DNA of 64,000 nt from the NCBI RefSeq assembly GCF_008831285.2, contig NC_045146.1, forward strand, positions 5,964,972 through 6,028,971, written 5' to 3'. Below the pieces are notes generated by a model, which searched no databases, was not told the origin of the DNA, and worked only from the letters and a program-made list of their open reading frames with translations. The stretch's first letter is position 1; each line of letters starts with the position of its first letter. Below are positions 47,231-59,660 of this stretch, piece after piece. The DNA is from Nymphaea colorata (Eukaryota > Streptophyta > Magnoliopsida > Nymphaeales > Nymphaeaceae). The translations under genes and the position numbers were made by a program.

Positions 47231-47860
47231 CTATTCAAAAGAGAACATTTTCATGGGTATTAAACTTTGTCCCCATCTAAGTAGCAGCATCTCATGATCC
47301 AAAATATGACGAGGTACAACATGCACGAGGGTGTCAGGATGCATATACAAGAAAGATAGATGGTGAGACGAGCACTCTATCAAGGATACAGAGGCACGGT
47401 GAATGTCAGTTACTAGACCATGCAAAGGACTGCGCTGACAATGGCAATAGACAGAACCAATGGCACTTAATGAAGTTGGCAAAAAGTCCGATGTGGATAG
47501 ATTGGGAAGGACAGGCCAATTGTAGACTTGGAGTTGGAAAAGAAAATTAAAATCCTTTGCAAGTACATGACGCAGATTAAAGAGCTCCAAATTCCCTAAA
47601 GATCACACCAAATCTCCAATCAACAGGTAGGAGTTGCGGGGCTATAGATGAATGTAATAATGATTGGTTAGCCACTTGTAGTGAGATAAAGAACATCCCA
47701 GTCTCAAAAAGCTTAACCTGCTAATTGAGTGTCCAGAAAACCAGAATACCTCCAGTGAGGCCAACACAATGTTCAGCCGACTGAACACAGAATATTGCAC
47801 CTCTTCAAATAGATTGTAGTAGTTGTATGTAAAGTAATCTACATTTTGGTTTGACATAAA
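47231..47860 (-). other. Possible decayed leucine-rich open frames, unidentified
   Basis: Two minus-strand frames (47857-47642 and 47590-47231) lie end to end in different frames. They are rich in leucine with words such as LELFNLRHVL, LPNLSTSDFLPTSL and RLSFLRLGCSLS. They could be remnants of an LRR-containing gene, but no NB-ARC, F-box or kinase motif is nearby. I cannot exclude chance. Confidence 0.2.
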
Positions 47861-48540
47861 TCAGCAATTGCAGGCGTTCGAAATTTCCTCTTCTTGAGAA
47901 AAGATGTCTGGTCGGCCAAGAAATGCACCAATGGATTGAAGGAAAGCGAAAGAAAAACATATCCATATAAGGATAAAAAATGGGTAGTAGGCGAGGGGGA
48001 AGAGGAGGGAGGGAGACAGAGAGAGTGACAGGCGGTGAGGAGGGGAGCGGCACGTGTTTATGTGAAGGTTAGGGCGGGAAGATTCAAGTGGCCGTAACAC
48101 AACATCGGCATTGAGAGAGAGATACGGCAGCCTTTATGCATGTATTGAGCAAGCAACGAGAGCCATTGAAAAGTTTTCATCATCAGGTAATACTTTGGGA
48201 GAGTTTGGTAATAGGAACACTAACACAATGTTATATTAATTTATCCCAACGATTGATGCATATTTATGAAAGGTTAAAATGCAGGTCTAAGAATTTGCCC
48301 CTATCTTTGAAACAAACATTCATATTCTTCTTATCATATGCCCTTAAAACATCTGATCACCCTCACACGCACCTGTTTCATTCTGTTAAATCTGTAAATA
48401 TATTTTTAATTTTAGTAAATTCTCAAACATGACAATAGAAATTAACATTCTCTTAAGTGTCACAAGACTTGCAAGGTATCCCATGAGAAGCTTTCGTACT
48501 TGCGAGTGGAACCCACATCACATGTCCTCCGTTCTTCTTA

Positions 48541-48546
48541 TATATA

Positions 48547-48589
<43 letters not shown>
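48541..48589. repeat. (TA)n microsatellite
   Basis: TA run located about 150 bases downstream of the carbonic anhydrase stop codon. Confidence 0.93.
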
Positions 48590-48593
<4 letters not shown>

Positions 48594-48733
48594 AACTGAG
48601 GGAAAGTCGTACATACAAAATGCTTGGCTTCATAATTAGGCAGAGAGAGAAAGCACGATGCATTTTGTTCGATAGTCATAGATCACATTATTTAAGATGC
48701 ATAAAGTGGACAAGTAGATCGATCCAGTGACTG

Positions 48734-51700
48734 CTAAATTGAAGTGGGAAGAGGGAGCGCTGCAGCATCCTGAATCATCTGAAGGTGATGGTCGTGCTGC
48801 CTGTAAAGCCAAATGGGTCTGCCATATGTGCCCTGGATTGGCCTTGCATTGAACGGATATGGCTGCCAAATTAATTCAGAACCCAGCCCATCAAATTAAT
48901 TAAGACCGAACACTTGCATGTATGTATATATATATATAATCAAACGCAAAACCGACATAGTATGAAACGCCTGCAAGTGCATCGTAAGCAAGAAAATTGG
49001 AGTTAATTCCAGAAGTTTTGTGTCTCAAACACTTAAAAGTGTCTGGAGTTGGCAATGGGAAAAATAATATCGAGTGGGAACCCCACAGAGGTGGAGAACA
49101 GCTAGAAGAAGCAGTATATCCTTTTCTTTGATTCGTTTAGGTAGATTGCCTACAGTGTGTGTGATGAGGTCATTGCGACAAAAATCCACAACTGAGATGG
49201 GCTCGCCCTCTACCTAATTTAACTTGGTCCGCAACATGGACCGCACACTCACGTTCTCCACAGCCTTGTCCGTGCAGATTTAGAGGTGTGCATGCAAAAA
49301 ATATGCACTAAATGGGGATGGAGGCATTTTTATCTTTTTTTTAATAAAGAAAGTGGACATTTCAGGTATTTTTTAATTTTAAAAATCCCTTTTTACCATT
49401 TTAAAAAGTTTTTTTATTATTTTAATAAGGATATTTTGGTCACTGTCACCCATGCAAACTTTTTTCGTGCAGACGCCTGTGCAGGAAACTAGCTTCATTT
49501 TCAATGTACCAATCATAGGGTGCACTCACATGCATGCAAATAAACTTGTTTCTTGTAAGTTATATGATTTGCTTTGGGTGGTTTAGGCTCTACCACACCA
49601 CATTTTGACTTGCATGTAGTCTTTTTTGCATCACTAAGGATTATTAGCATAAGAATTCAAAATGAAAACTGACCACCTATCCGCCCTGCCTAGACTCTTG
49701 CATCAACCCTTTCAAAAACTTACTGACCACCTATCCGCCTGCCCAGACTGTTGCATAAAACTGATAGTTGAAGTAAATCTACAAAAGAGTAGTCACCTTA
49801 TGGAGGGCATTTCTTAAGGCATCCACTTGACTCCGAGTCACGGTCTTGACCTGCCGACAATTAAAAAGAAAAGAATTTGTCGTCATGTGTTTGTGTTTTT
49901 GTAGGAAAATATGTAAGAGTACAGCACGTGGAACATTATTTCGGCAAAAAAAACTAATTGGGCACAACATGCAGCCAAAGGAAAGGAAGTTTGTGCAAGC
50001 AGCACCATTTCCCACCAAATTGATTATGTAAGCCAGGGATTAGATTTGGATTGGATATATTCTTTAATTATATTCAATTTTTTGAATATTCACATATTTA
50101 GATTCAAATACAAAGAAAGAAAAGTCATATTTGAATTCGAATTTGAAATCCAAATGTACAATCCGAATCCGAATTTTGAACGAAATTTTACCAATTTTCA
50201 AAATGCAACAGCATTAAATACATGATATTTGTCTAAAAGTGAATCCTATCAGAATCTGAATCAGATCAAATGCATATATTAAATCTGAACCCGATCCGAT
50301 TTCTTAATCGGATATTAATTTTTTTTTCCATATCCGAATTTTTTGGATCGGTTCGGCCGAACATCTATTCAAATCAGATATGTTGACATCCCTAAATATT
50401 ATGTGAGTTTTTCAAATGAATCAGTATCAAATATTGAGCTAGATTCATGAAACAGGTTCATCAATATACCTTAATATTTAGGATAGATTCATACAAAACT
50501 CACATAATATTTCTCATAACAATGGACCCCTACATGGATCTTGCTAGTTTTATAGAACAAGTGTAGATCCCGTACAAAGAAAGCAGCACTAGTGGTTGCA
50601 ATATATATTAATTTGCCAATCTGGTCTGATTAACTGGATTCCCCTACAGTCTAAGACTTCAATTTGGTGCCTATTTTTCCTCAAAATCCAAGTGAAAACT
50701 CCACAAAAAAAAAAAAAATCCCGTGTCAAATACATGCAAGATTTGTATCCCAACCTGGTTCTAGAATATTAATCAATTTTGCAAGTGAACCCTCACATAG
50801 GTCTGCATATGTAATTTAGCCATAATAATGCACTGTCAAACTCATAGTTACCAGTCCATCAATTTCCTTTCTATACATGTTTTTCATCTTTCCTGAACCT
50901 TTCATATTTTTGAAGAGTGTTTGATAGGAATAACCAATCTTTTTTTCTTTTGAAAGACATGCTCCTACATCATATCACTCAAGAACATGTATCATGTTCT
51001 TTCAAATCAAGATTCCCTCTGATGTGATATTGCTTTCTCACCTCCATTTCAAGCTTTGTTTCCTATATATTCTTGTGTTTTAATTAATAACTATAGGAGA
51101 ACTTGCTTCGTATTTGGTGGGCCAGAATACAAGGCCACGCCATGTTCTACTGCTATTCCCTCTCAGAGCGGCCCAGGTCTGCCTGTGAATCTCACACAAA
51201 AGGTGATGTTTCGGTTTCGATCTCTTGTTTGTATTGGAGGTTTGTTCTTGTCCAATATATAATATATGTTGTCATCATTTTGGAATAATTAGAGGAGGCA
51301 TTTGGGTACATATCCACAAATGAGAGAATTAGCATAAATTTGAGGTACCTCTTCCATAACCGTCCAGATTACACCTTCGTCGCAGGCAGGGGTGGTAAGG
51401 GAACCATTGTACCTGTAGTAGTCCCCGTGTCCAATCTCCACATCCCGAGGGTTAACGACTCCCACGTCCACCCATTTCTCTTCTACATTTTTCAAAAGGT
51501 GTTTGATTCCATCCATTATCTGCAATCCATTGAACACGAAACAAACAAATGAAAAAGGAGAGCCTATTGTTGATAGAGTAGAAAGGTTCCTGTTGGGCTG
51601 TTTGGTGACAATAATACTATGTTCCTATTTTATGTATTTACCCAATTAAGGTTGGAACAGATTCACGAGACACTTGCAATCCTATCCTAATATTTGGGAC

Positions 51701-53937
51701 AAATAAATAAGACAATAACTTTAAGGCCGGGGCCGAGTTAAAACTTCTAAATTTTGATATGGGTTCAAATATCATTTTTTTTATATAGAACAAGTAAAAT
51801 TTTCTAAAATTTGGATGTAAACTTTAATTTAATTTAATTTTTTTTTCAAGAGAGTTTGGGCCCCTTCGGCCACTGGGTAACCTATTGCTAAACGACTCCA
51901 TTGGGACTTCAACTCCAGACAAAGAAGATGTTCGTATCTATGAGCTTGGGGTTAGGGTGGAACCCTTTTCGGCAAATCGAATCCGGCTTTCCAAAATAAG
52001 GAAATTATCAATTACCTTTTAAAAAAAAGAAAATTACTGTCAAACAAATTAACCTTGCTAAGAAAGTAGTCAGGACGGTGGCCAATTTGGTAGAGAATTC
52101 CAATCACCGCTACCTTCCCTTCTTCACTCACGTGGACCAAGTGCAGCTCTAAGTCATAGCTACAAAAGAAGAAGAAGAAGAGTCGTAAATTTTAACTGAG
52201 AAAAATAGTAAACCAAGATGAATATTTTTATGAAGCGGCTTACATATCTTACTGAAAGAACAATAACCTGCTGATTGCTCAAGTTTCAAATTAAAATCCA
52301 CTCTTAAGTCTAAAGCTGCTTACTGGGTGAGATATATATTCCTAAATTTAAGCAGCTTCTTATCAAACATCAAGTATATTGGAATCAAAATCAGAATTCA
52401 TTCTTTACTGCATGTTCAATTGGATTTTTTTTTTTTTTGTGTGCAGGATGTTAGTATTGCTAAATTCCCCCTTTGTGTGTTAAACTAGAAGAACATATCC
52501 AAAATTTTATTTGTATTATTATCATTTTTTAATTGTATTTGAATGAATATTTTACAAACATCTGAGCTTCTCAGACTGCTTTATAGGGAGAAAAAGAGAG
52601 AGAGCCCACAAAATGAAAATTCATTGATGAAAATAAAGTTCAGGTGGCAATCTGTCACCAAGGAAAATCAAGTTCGGGTGGCAAGCTCTTACCAAGAAAC
52701 AAAAGCAACATAGAGAGAGAGAGAGAGAGGGAGGGAGAGAGAGGGAGCAGACCGATTGCCATTAATGTGGTGCTCGGAATGGGAGTGCCAGTGACACTGT
52801 ACCAAGGTATAGAAAATGCCCCCAACGTAGAAGCCACCAGCATCCTGATTTGTCCACTGTACCTGTAGCATATATAAGCTGATCCAGTTCAGATTATATA
52901 TATATATATATATATGGAGAGAGAGAGAGAGAGATGCAAACTCCAAAGGAGGTTATAAGATGCAAAAAACCAAAGGCACTTAAAGCATACATGAGAGACA
53001 CATCGGAAGCAACATCTGAGTCTCTTAGCATTCGAAAGCGGTCCACATGTGACATGACATTGTTTATAGAGAAATGAGCATCCAAGCTACACTATCGTCT
53101 TTTTGGGTAAGCAAATGTTAACAACCCATCACCCAAAAAATACCCAAAAGTCCCCTATTCCCCCCCCTTGTCTCTAAGTTCAGGGGAGTAGCACCTACAT
53201 AAATGGAACATGTAATGCACCTTTTATGCACTCTTCTGCACAAACAAACATGTAATGCACCTTTTATGCACTCTTCTACACAAACAGCTACTAAGCCCCT
53301 TGAGGAACTTCTATTCTCTTTTTAATTTGATACAGGTTTGACCTTTGATCCCATAAGAGAATGACAGTTGAAAATTGGGACTGCTAACACTAAGCCCACA
53401 TATAATTCGATCATAGTTAAGAAGTTTTGGGCTACTTTGTGGAACACATATTTGGCCATGGCAAGATGGAAAGGAGAGGAATTATATATAGGAATCGAGT
53501 AGATTTTGTGAGTCCCCACCGCAATATCATGGCCTCTGTTTCTGAGAATGGCGTGGGCTGGACGGTGGGTTAGATCCAGTGGACGTACGCTGCCAGGATG
53601 AGGCGGGCGGTTGAGGTCAATAGGAGATTGCCTTTGCCCATTACCGCAGATCTCCCAAAGCCCATTGGGTTCAAGCCTCCACCAGTTTTCTGGCCCCCTG
53701 GGGCTCCCTTCTATATAGTCGAACTCCGTCTCCTCATCTGCACATGCATATAAATATATATATCATGCAAACAACACAAAATTAATAGGGAAACCAGATA
53801 CCAAAGGAGAGGGATAAAGAGAGAGAGAGAGAGTCACCATCAGCCTTGACACAGGGAAGAAGGAACAAGGAGGTTAGAGTGATGATGAGGAGCAGAAGAG
53901 AGACTGCGCAGTGACGACCACTAATATCGTTACCCAT
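48734..53937 (-). CDS. Secreted alpha carbonic anhydrase
   Basis: Zinc enzyme interconverting CO2 and bicarbonate, predicted to enter the secretory pathway. Seven exons, 5' to 3': 53937-53838, 53737-53520, 52862-52753, 52159-52054, 51519-51349, 49850-49797, 48862-48734, totalling 888 nt for 295 residues plus TAG. All splice sites are GT-AG and in phase. A hydrophobic signal peptide covers about residues 12-30, with likely cleavage after VKA. Zinc ligands are H130 and H132 (QCHWH) and H149 (ELHLVH). The proton-shuttle histidine aligns with H103. The catalytic threonine lies in GSLTTPAC (220-221), and C64 and C224 form the expected disulphide pair. The C-terminus has NARPIQ and GRPIWLYR. All catalytic residues are present, so it is likely active. 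The paralogue number is not assignable. Confidence 0.93.
50034..50394. mobile_element. hAT-type MITE (older copy) in carbonic anhydrase intron 5
   Basis: The right end reads TTGACATCCCTA at 50383-50394, the complement of TAGGGATGTCAA. The left end is worn (CAGGGATTAGATTTGG). The body shares with the copy at 54505-54957 the words AAAGAAAAGTCATATTTGAA, TTTTCAAAAT, ATATTTGTCTAAAA and TTAATCGGATATTAATTTTT. Target duplications are not recognisable. It lies between exons at 51349 and 49850. Confidence 0.7.
51725..51850 (-). repeat. Copy of the CAGGGG-family repeat body
   Basis: In inverted orientation it shares CTTCTAAATTTTGA and TATATAGAACAAGTAAAAT with the copies at 20278 and 25165. It sits in a carbonic anhydrase intron between exons 52054 and 51519. 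Confidence 0.45.
53207..53286. repeat. Two tandem 40-bp units
   Basis: AACATGTAATGCACCTTTTA plus TGCACTCTTCTGCACAAAC occurs twice with one visible base change (G to A). It lies in carbonic anhydrase intron 2. Confidence 0.9.
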
Positions 53938-53990
53938 TTCGTGTTAGAGATGCAACTGAAGGAAGCAATTTCTCAAATTTTTATAGACAA
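53938..53990 (-). promoter_or_regulatory. TATA box and short 5' leader of the carbonic anhydrase gene
   Basis: TATAAAAA on the minus strand, at about 53985-53978, lies just under 50 bases upstream of the start codon. This predicts a very short leader of about 15-20 bases. The position is inferred from spacing only. Confidence 0.5.
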
Positions 53991-54504
53991 ACATGGTCAT
54001 GGGGCCCAAACTAGGATGCTTAGCCAGAAGAGCAGAAATTTGTAACACTTACTTTTTTTTAGGCCGTGGCAAAGAAAAATGAGTTGGAAAGAGCAAAGGG
54101 GAATCCAACAATACTTGAGTTACTGGGAAGATGGAGGTCGGATGCACGTTTAAATCAACTCGGAACTCCTGAAACCATGTGCAGATAAAGTGGTTTGGCA
54201 GGAGTCACTGAAGATGACCTTTTAAATGCACATAATGAACTTCAGGACAAAAACGTGGGGATAGCCCGTAGCAGTCTCCCAATGCAATAATTGAACAATT
54301 ATCGAGTAGTCCAATTTGAGTGCTTCCTCACATGCAGCTGTGTCGGTGGGCCTCAACTCAGGAATCTCACAGCTATTATAAACTACAGTCTACACATCTT
54401 GCACAATTTTATTCAAACAAGGTAAGAACTTTTAAAACTATGCAGTCGTGAACATGTGACTCTACTTATAATAATATATTATAATGTTTACCGGATGTTT
54501 GGAG

Positions 54505-54957
54505 TAGGGATGTCAATGGATCTGATTCGGTTCAGATATATTCTTAATCATATCCGTTTTTTCGGATATTCATATATTCGAATTCGAATTCGAATAAAGA
54601 AAAGTCATATTTGAATCCGAATTCGAAATCTAATTTTACAATCTAAATCTGATCCGAATCCAATTTTTATATTTATATCTAAATCCGAATCCAAATTTTG
54701 AACCACCAGTTTTCAAAATTTAATAGCATTAAAGATAGGATATTTGTCTAAAAATGAATTCAATCTGAATTTGTATCCGAATCCGATTGGATGTTTATGT
54801 ATATTTAAATCCAGATCTGAATCTGATCGAATGCCATTTATTAAATTTGAATCCGGTCCAATTTTTTAATCAGATATTAATTTTTTTTTCAATATCCGAT
54901 TTTTTCGAATATGTTCAATTGGATATCCGATTTTAAATTGGATATATTGACATCCTA
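54505..54957. mobile_element. hAT-type MITE with 8-bp target duplication
   Basis: The element begins TAGGGATGTCAATGG and ends TTGACATCCTA, forming terminal inverted repeats. Both sides carry the same octamer, GTTTGGAG (54497-54504 and 54958-54965), the 8-bp target duplication typical of hAT transposons. The 453-bp body is AT-rich, made of GAATCCGAAT-type words, and codes for nothing. It sits about 570 bases upstream of the carbonic anhydrase start codon and could affect its promoter. Confidence 0.88.
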
Positions 54958-54965
54958 GTTTGGAG

Positions 54966-56280
54966 TTTGGAGTATAGTGCTACAACGATTGATTCGGGCT
55001 ACATATAAGAGGTTATTTCAAGTTAAAAAGAAATGCTGATGAGCCAACTAATAAAACATTTCTGGTTCAAGATTTCATTTGGAATGTAATTTCCTTCACC
55101 CCATCCTTCGAAGGGTGACTAGTACGAACAAGAATGCCTTCAAGGGAAAAATATAACAGGACTTCTCTGCTTATTCATAGGTTGGTAAATTCCGTGGCTC
55201 TCGCAAGGGCAGCTCTTCTTTAACAATGGCAAATATAGTCAAAACATATGAATGGGATATTTGGAATATATCAACTTGTGTGCATGTATTAAAGGAATTG
55301 TAAGCTACTTTATCAAGCTGGTGATATGGAATGAATCTAACAAAGGCCAATCAACACTAAGAAAACGGCTTAAACTGATGTGCTAGTCCGTCCACGAACA
55401 ATTTATTTCTTGCTAAATACAAAACTATGATAGTGGTCATGACCGCTCGGAAGACTCGTTCTATAATGTCTCACCGCATTCACCAGTGAATCAAGTCACC
55501 CGTACAGCTCCCTCTTAAACCTCCCCCCTCTCCCTGCAAGAAGATCAGCGGCATTTCCAACTGATATGCTGAGTTCAAAAGGAGATTCTAAAGGAGGAAA
55601 GAACCAACTACTACACTACAACTCATGAACAGAAACGTACGATACTATTTCATTTCTCCCTGCTTTTCATATCACAAATATATAGCATCATTATAGGTTA
55701 AGAAAGCTCTTCATCTGCCTGTAAGTTACACAGCCCATTTATGCCTATTTATTCATGAAACTGCTTCACACAATTACTCATAATTTCATAAGCTTTCACT
55801 ATAAAATTGCCAAATTAACTCCCCATAAATCAAGAGTACATTCTCCACCAACTCACGCCATAACCCATATTAAAACATATTGAATATAGTCACAAATAAT
55901 GTCACAGAGTTTTAAACGGTGAGGTTTTTCTCGGGTATAATACGGCGAGCTTGAAAAAAACAAAAAAATACAGTAAATTTTAAAAAAGTTTAAGAAACTA
56001 AAAATAAGAGAAAATAAAATAAGTGAGAAACTAATAACACAAACATCAAAAGATAAGTAGATTTGCAACAAATAAAAATAGAAAATGAAAAAATGTTAAT
56101 AAAAGTGAAAAACACGAAAAATTTATCTTTTTTTTTTTAAAAGTGATTTTTAAAGTTTTGAGCAGACATTTAATTTATTGCGTTTTTTTAGAAGAAAAAC
56201 ACATTTTCTGTGACTATGTATTGAACATATGTAGCATTGACAACATTGCTCCCCCTTAATTAGACAACCCAAACGCTCCT
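54966..56280. other. Intergenic stretch, no gene recognised
   Basis: AT-rich DNA between the MITE and the Copia relic. No coding or transposon signature seen, although the right part could include the untraced 3' end of that Copia. Confidence 0.4.
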
Positions 56281-56960
56281 AAACTTTCTCTGAACTTGAC
56301 AAATTTGACAAAGGCAATCATTTAGTAAAGGCATTTGCAACCTGCTCTTAGATGCAAATTTTTTCACAATAACAAGTCCTCTTGACATGCATTTTTAATG
56401 GAATGATATTCAACCTCCACATGCTTTGTTCTTCTATGAAAAATATGATTTTTTGTCATAGAAATTGCTGAATTATTATCACAAAAAATCTGTGGGTCAA
56501 TCAAATGACTTGACATTCTTATAAGTCAAGGAGTTTTGTTCTTTTCTATCAATAAAATTTCTTCTTTTATTGATTTTACCCATTCAATACTTTTTCATGC
56601 TTTGTCACAACTTGATGGTTCAAATACAAAAATAGGGAAGGAGCATTTTTTGCATATGGCCTTGAGAGACATTACCTCCCCTAGAGGTGAGTCTGAATCA
56701 AGTGTACTCACAAAAGTTTTCTATGATGGACTGCCAGTGGACGACACATCATGTGATGCTTCTCCATCCAATCGATCAAATGTCACATGTTTGACTTCAT
56801 CGTTCTTCAATGTCCAGCTCTTTTCTTCATAAAAAATCACCTCTCTCCTAATAAGTAGCTTGTTTGTTAGTAGATTATAGAGTCTATATCCATTGGCTCC
56901 AGGGCTATAACCAATAATTATACACTTTTTGCTCTTCTTTTCTAATTAGGAATGTCCTGA
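56280..56960 (-). pseudogene. Internally deleted Copia polyprotein fragment
   Basis: Read on the minus strand from about 56960, it starts with the C-terminal integrase extension (CIIIGYSPGANGYRLYN, then KLLIRREVIFYEEKSW). It continues through the hinge before reverse transcriptase (SPLGEVMSLKAIYAKNAPS). Near 56510 it jumps to the RNase H end (PQIFCDNNSAISMTKNHIFH, then RRTKHVEVEYHSIK). The whole reverse transcriptase domain is therefore missing. Stops are present, so it is dead. The plus-strand open frame at 56536-56832 is its antisense shadow. Confidence 0.82.
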
Positions 56961-57820
56961 AGCATCAATTAATTATGATGGTTGAGTGGTGTGGGCAAGC
57001 TGGAATGGTAAGGAAGAATACCATTTTCTGGCATTAGGCATAGATTTGCCACTCCAGAAGACATTTGAAATGTTTGGAGAGGGGGCAGCACGTTGTTTAA
57101 GCACTAGCACACTTTAAATGCCATTGAACACATGAAGGGCATCCATTTAATGCCCTTGAAGAACATGAATTAGGGCATCAATTTAATGCAATTAAGTAAG
57201 GAGCTTGGGCACACTTTGAATGCCATTGAAGAAGGGGAAAAGTTTCCCGCTACACTCCCCCTTCTTGGGTTTAATCTGTTTGCTAATGAAGACGTTCCAC
57301 TTCCTCTTTCTCACTCGAACTTCTGCCCGTGGAGTTTTGATTTCCTCACAAGAGGGATTCTTTCCTTCGACTTCTTCCCTTCGACTTCTTCTAGCTCTCA
57401 ATCTTCTATGGAGTTCTCAATCTTTGCTTCATCTCTTAGCTTCCATAGTCGCAGTTGTCCGTAGAGGTTGCACGAGAAGAACATGTCAGTCTTCGTTCTT
57501 AAACTTTTTTTCTTTCTGAAAAGCATGCATGCAACATGATGTAGATGTGAAATGTTTGAAATGAACCGTCGGCCAAAATGCTACTGATTCTCAAGTTCTT
57601 TGATTGTTGTTCAAGATTGTATTGGGTCAGCTTTAGATTTCATTGGTCGGTGAGTTTTGACAAGTGATTTCATGTTGTAATCAATGAGAACAATGTCTTC
57701 TTGTCCAATTCTAAGTCCATTATGAACAATAAAATTTAGCCAAACTAACTTTTAATTACAAAAATGGTACAAATTGGCAAGCCTAAAGTGACTTGAAAAT
57801 GTTTACAATTACTTATTCCC
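56960..57820. other. Stretch without a recognised gene
   Basis: Contains near-repeats of TTTGAATGCCATTGAAGA and TTTAATGCCCTTGAAGAACA at about 57115-57235. A CTTCGACTTCTTC pyrimidine-rich stretch follows at 57365-57395. Overlapping open frames on both strands at 57190-57520 have no family signature. Confidence 0.35.
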
Positions 57821-57888
57821 TATGTCACATAGGTACGGGTACGGGTACTAGTTCTGACTATTTTAAAAAAACTTAGGTACGAGAGTAC

Positions 57889-57958
<70 letters not shown>

Positions 57959-58288
57959 TCAAACAAAATAGCGCATTCGTGATTCAAAATTTATAGTTTC
58001 TAAAGAAGAAACTATTGAAAAAAATATGAAAACACAACTTTATATGTGTTTCCTTAGTGTAAATGATGTAAAGAACAAAACTGAAATCATAAATTTTGGA
58101 TAAGAAAGGACTTGGTCAACTTTGATCATGTTTTAAATTGGATGGATAGAGTCCTGGGTACGTTGACCATATCCGGTACTATTTGACCAGTACTCAAGAG
58201 GTACCCAGGACAGTACCAGTACCAGCACCAGTGTCGTACCTGGCCGGTACGGGTACGCTGCCTTTACAGCAGTACCCATGTGACAAAG
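57820..58288. mobile_element. Short non-autonomous element with TGTCACAT inverted ends
   Basis: The left end reads TATGTCACATAGGTACGGG. The right end, reverse-complemented, begins TTTGTCACATGGGTAC and has a GTACCCGTACC tract further in. A long TA microsatellite (57894-57954) sits inside. It shares its end style with 33727-34350. It has no coding capacity; the superfamily is undetermined. Confidence 0.55.
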
Positions 58289-58289
58289 C

Positions 58290-59629
58290 TTATTCCTGGC
58301 TAAGGCCAGGTGGGTTCACGAGCTTGTTATTGTTTCTGCTCCATCCAAGATGCCACCTTAACTGTGAAGTGGCAGCTAAGCCACGTATGAGGAAGAGGCA
58401 TCACATAATGATGAATGGGAAAACTCGTGGTTTGTCTTCAAGCAAATGCCATCTTCCTGCAGTGGCTGAAAAGCTAGCTGGTGCTAGATGCTAACATTTG
58501 TTGGTAATACAAGTTCTCTAGGCTAATAGCCATGGCCTCGTTTTCGCCTCCATACTGATATGTTCCCATGGATGCACCACACAAGAACTCTTCTCCTTTA
58601 GGAGGTGAAGCGTATAGCAGATTGCCTGGCCATTTTTAATCAAACAGAAGATAAGCGGCCATGTCCTATAGACACTAAGAAACTAAAACAACAAAAAACT
58701 TAAAGAGTTTTACTATATTCACTCTTTAGCTTTTTGGGGATTCAATATAATGCCCTCCGCATCACCTTTGACACAGTCTCAATTGACTGAAAAGCAAAAT
58801 TAGTTAGAAAGAAACATCAATAGACAAATAAAAAGACAGTTCAATGTATATTGACATTGCCAGTGTGTCTTGCTAAAAGTTTAACAACAGTGTCTCGATT
58901 GGTTGACCTGAAAAACATTGTGGATCATTAACAAGTTTGAAATCAATATAGCTGCTTAGAAGTCAAAGCTTATCTTGTGCAGGAAACCCATGCATAAGAA
59001 ATTGACAACAATGAAAATCTCTAACATAAGAAATAAAAATGTCTATAAAGAGATATAAGTTTAAGATACACACCCCGTGTTGGTGAACTATCAAGAAGGT
59101 AAGGAAGCCCCAAAAGTTGCAGGAAGGCTTCAGTTTGTGGATTCTGAACATGTCATAAAAAAGCATCCAGATTTTTATGCTTCCGGGTCATTTAAAAGGG
59201 AGATAACAGAGAGGGATAAGGAATAGAGAAACCAACAAAGAAACTTGCAAACTAAAGCATCAGTTTCTTATGTTTATGGGGATTGAACAAGAGTTCATGA
59301 TATGCATTACAATGATCTGGTTTAGTTACTAGAAAATATAATCCAAAGATAAAAAAAAATGGCTTGAAGGATTAACATCTTGGCAAATAAAGGCATCATA
59401 TAAAATAACAAATTTAGCAACAAACGAGGCACAACCACAACAAGAAAGAAATACTCTGGCGGCAAAAGCAGATTGTATTAAACAACAAAAGGAGCTATAC
59501 ATGAGGGTGATCTTAGTGGTTAAAGTGTGACTAGGTGCTTGCCCAGGCAAGCTTATGCCCTGGGCAGCCACCTTTCTCACTAGGCTTCAGTATGCAGGCA
59601 GGCACAGACACACACACACACGTATATCT

Positions 59630-59660
<31 letters not shown>

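Noticed and set aside
56536-56832. Plus-strand open frame of 98 codons
   Set aside because: Antisense of a Copia fragment whose minus strand reads conserved integrase and hinge motifs.
59500-59600. Possible SINE or tRNA-like sequence
   Set aside because: A tRNA A-box-like word is visible, but no convincing B box or cloverleaf was found.
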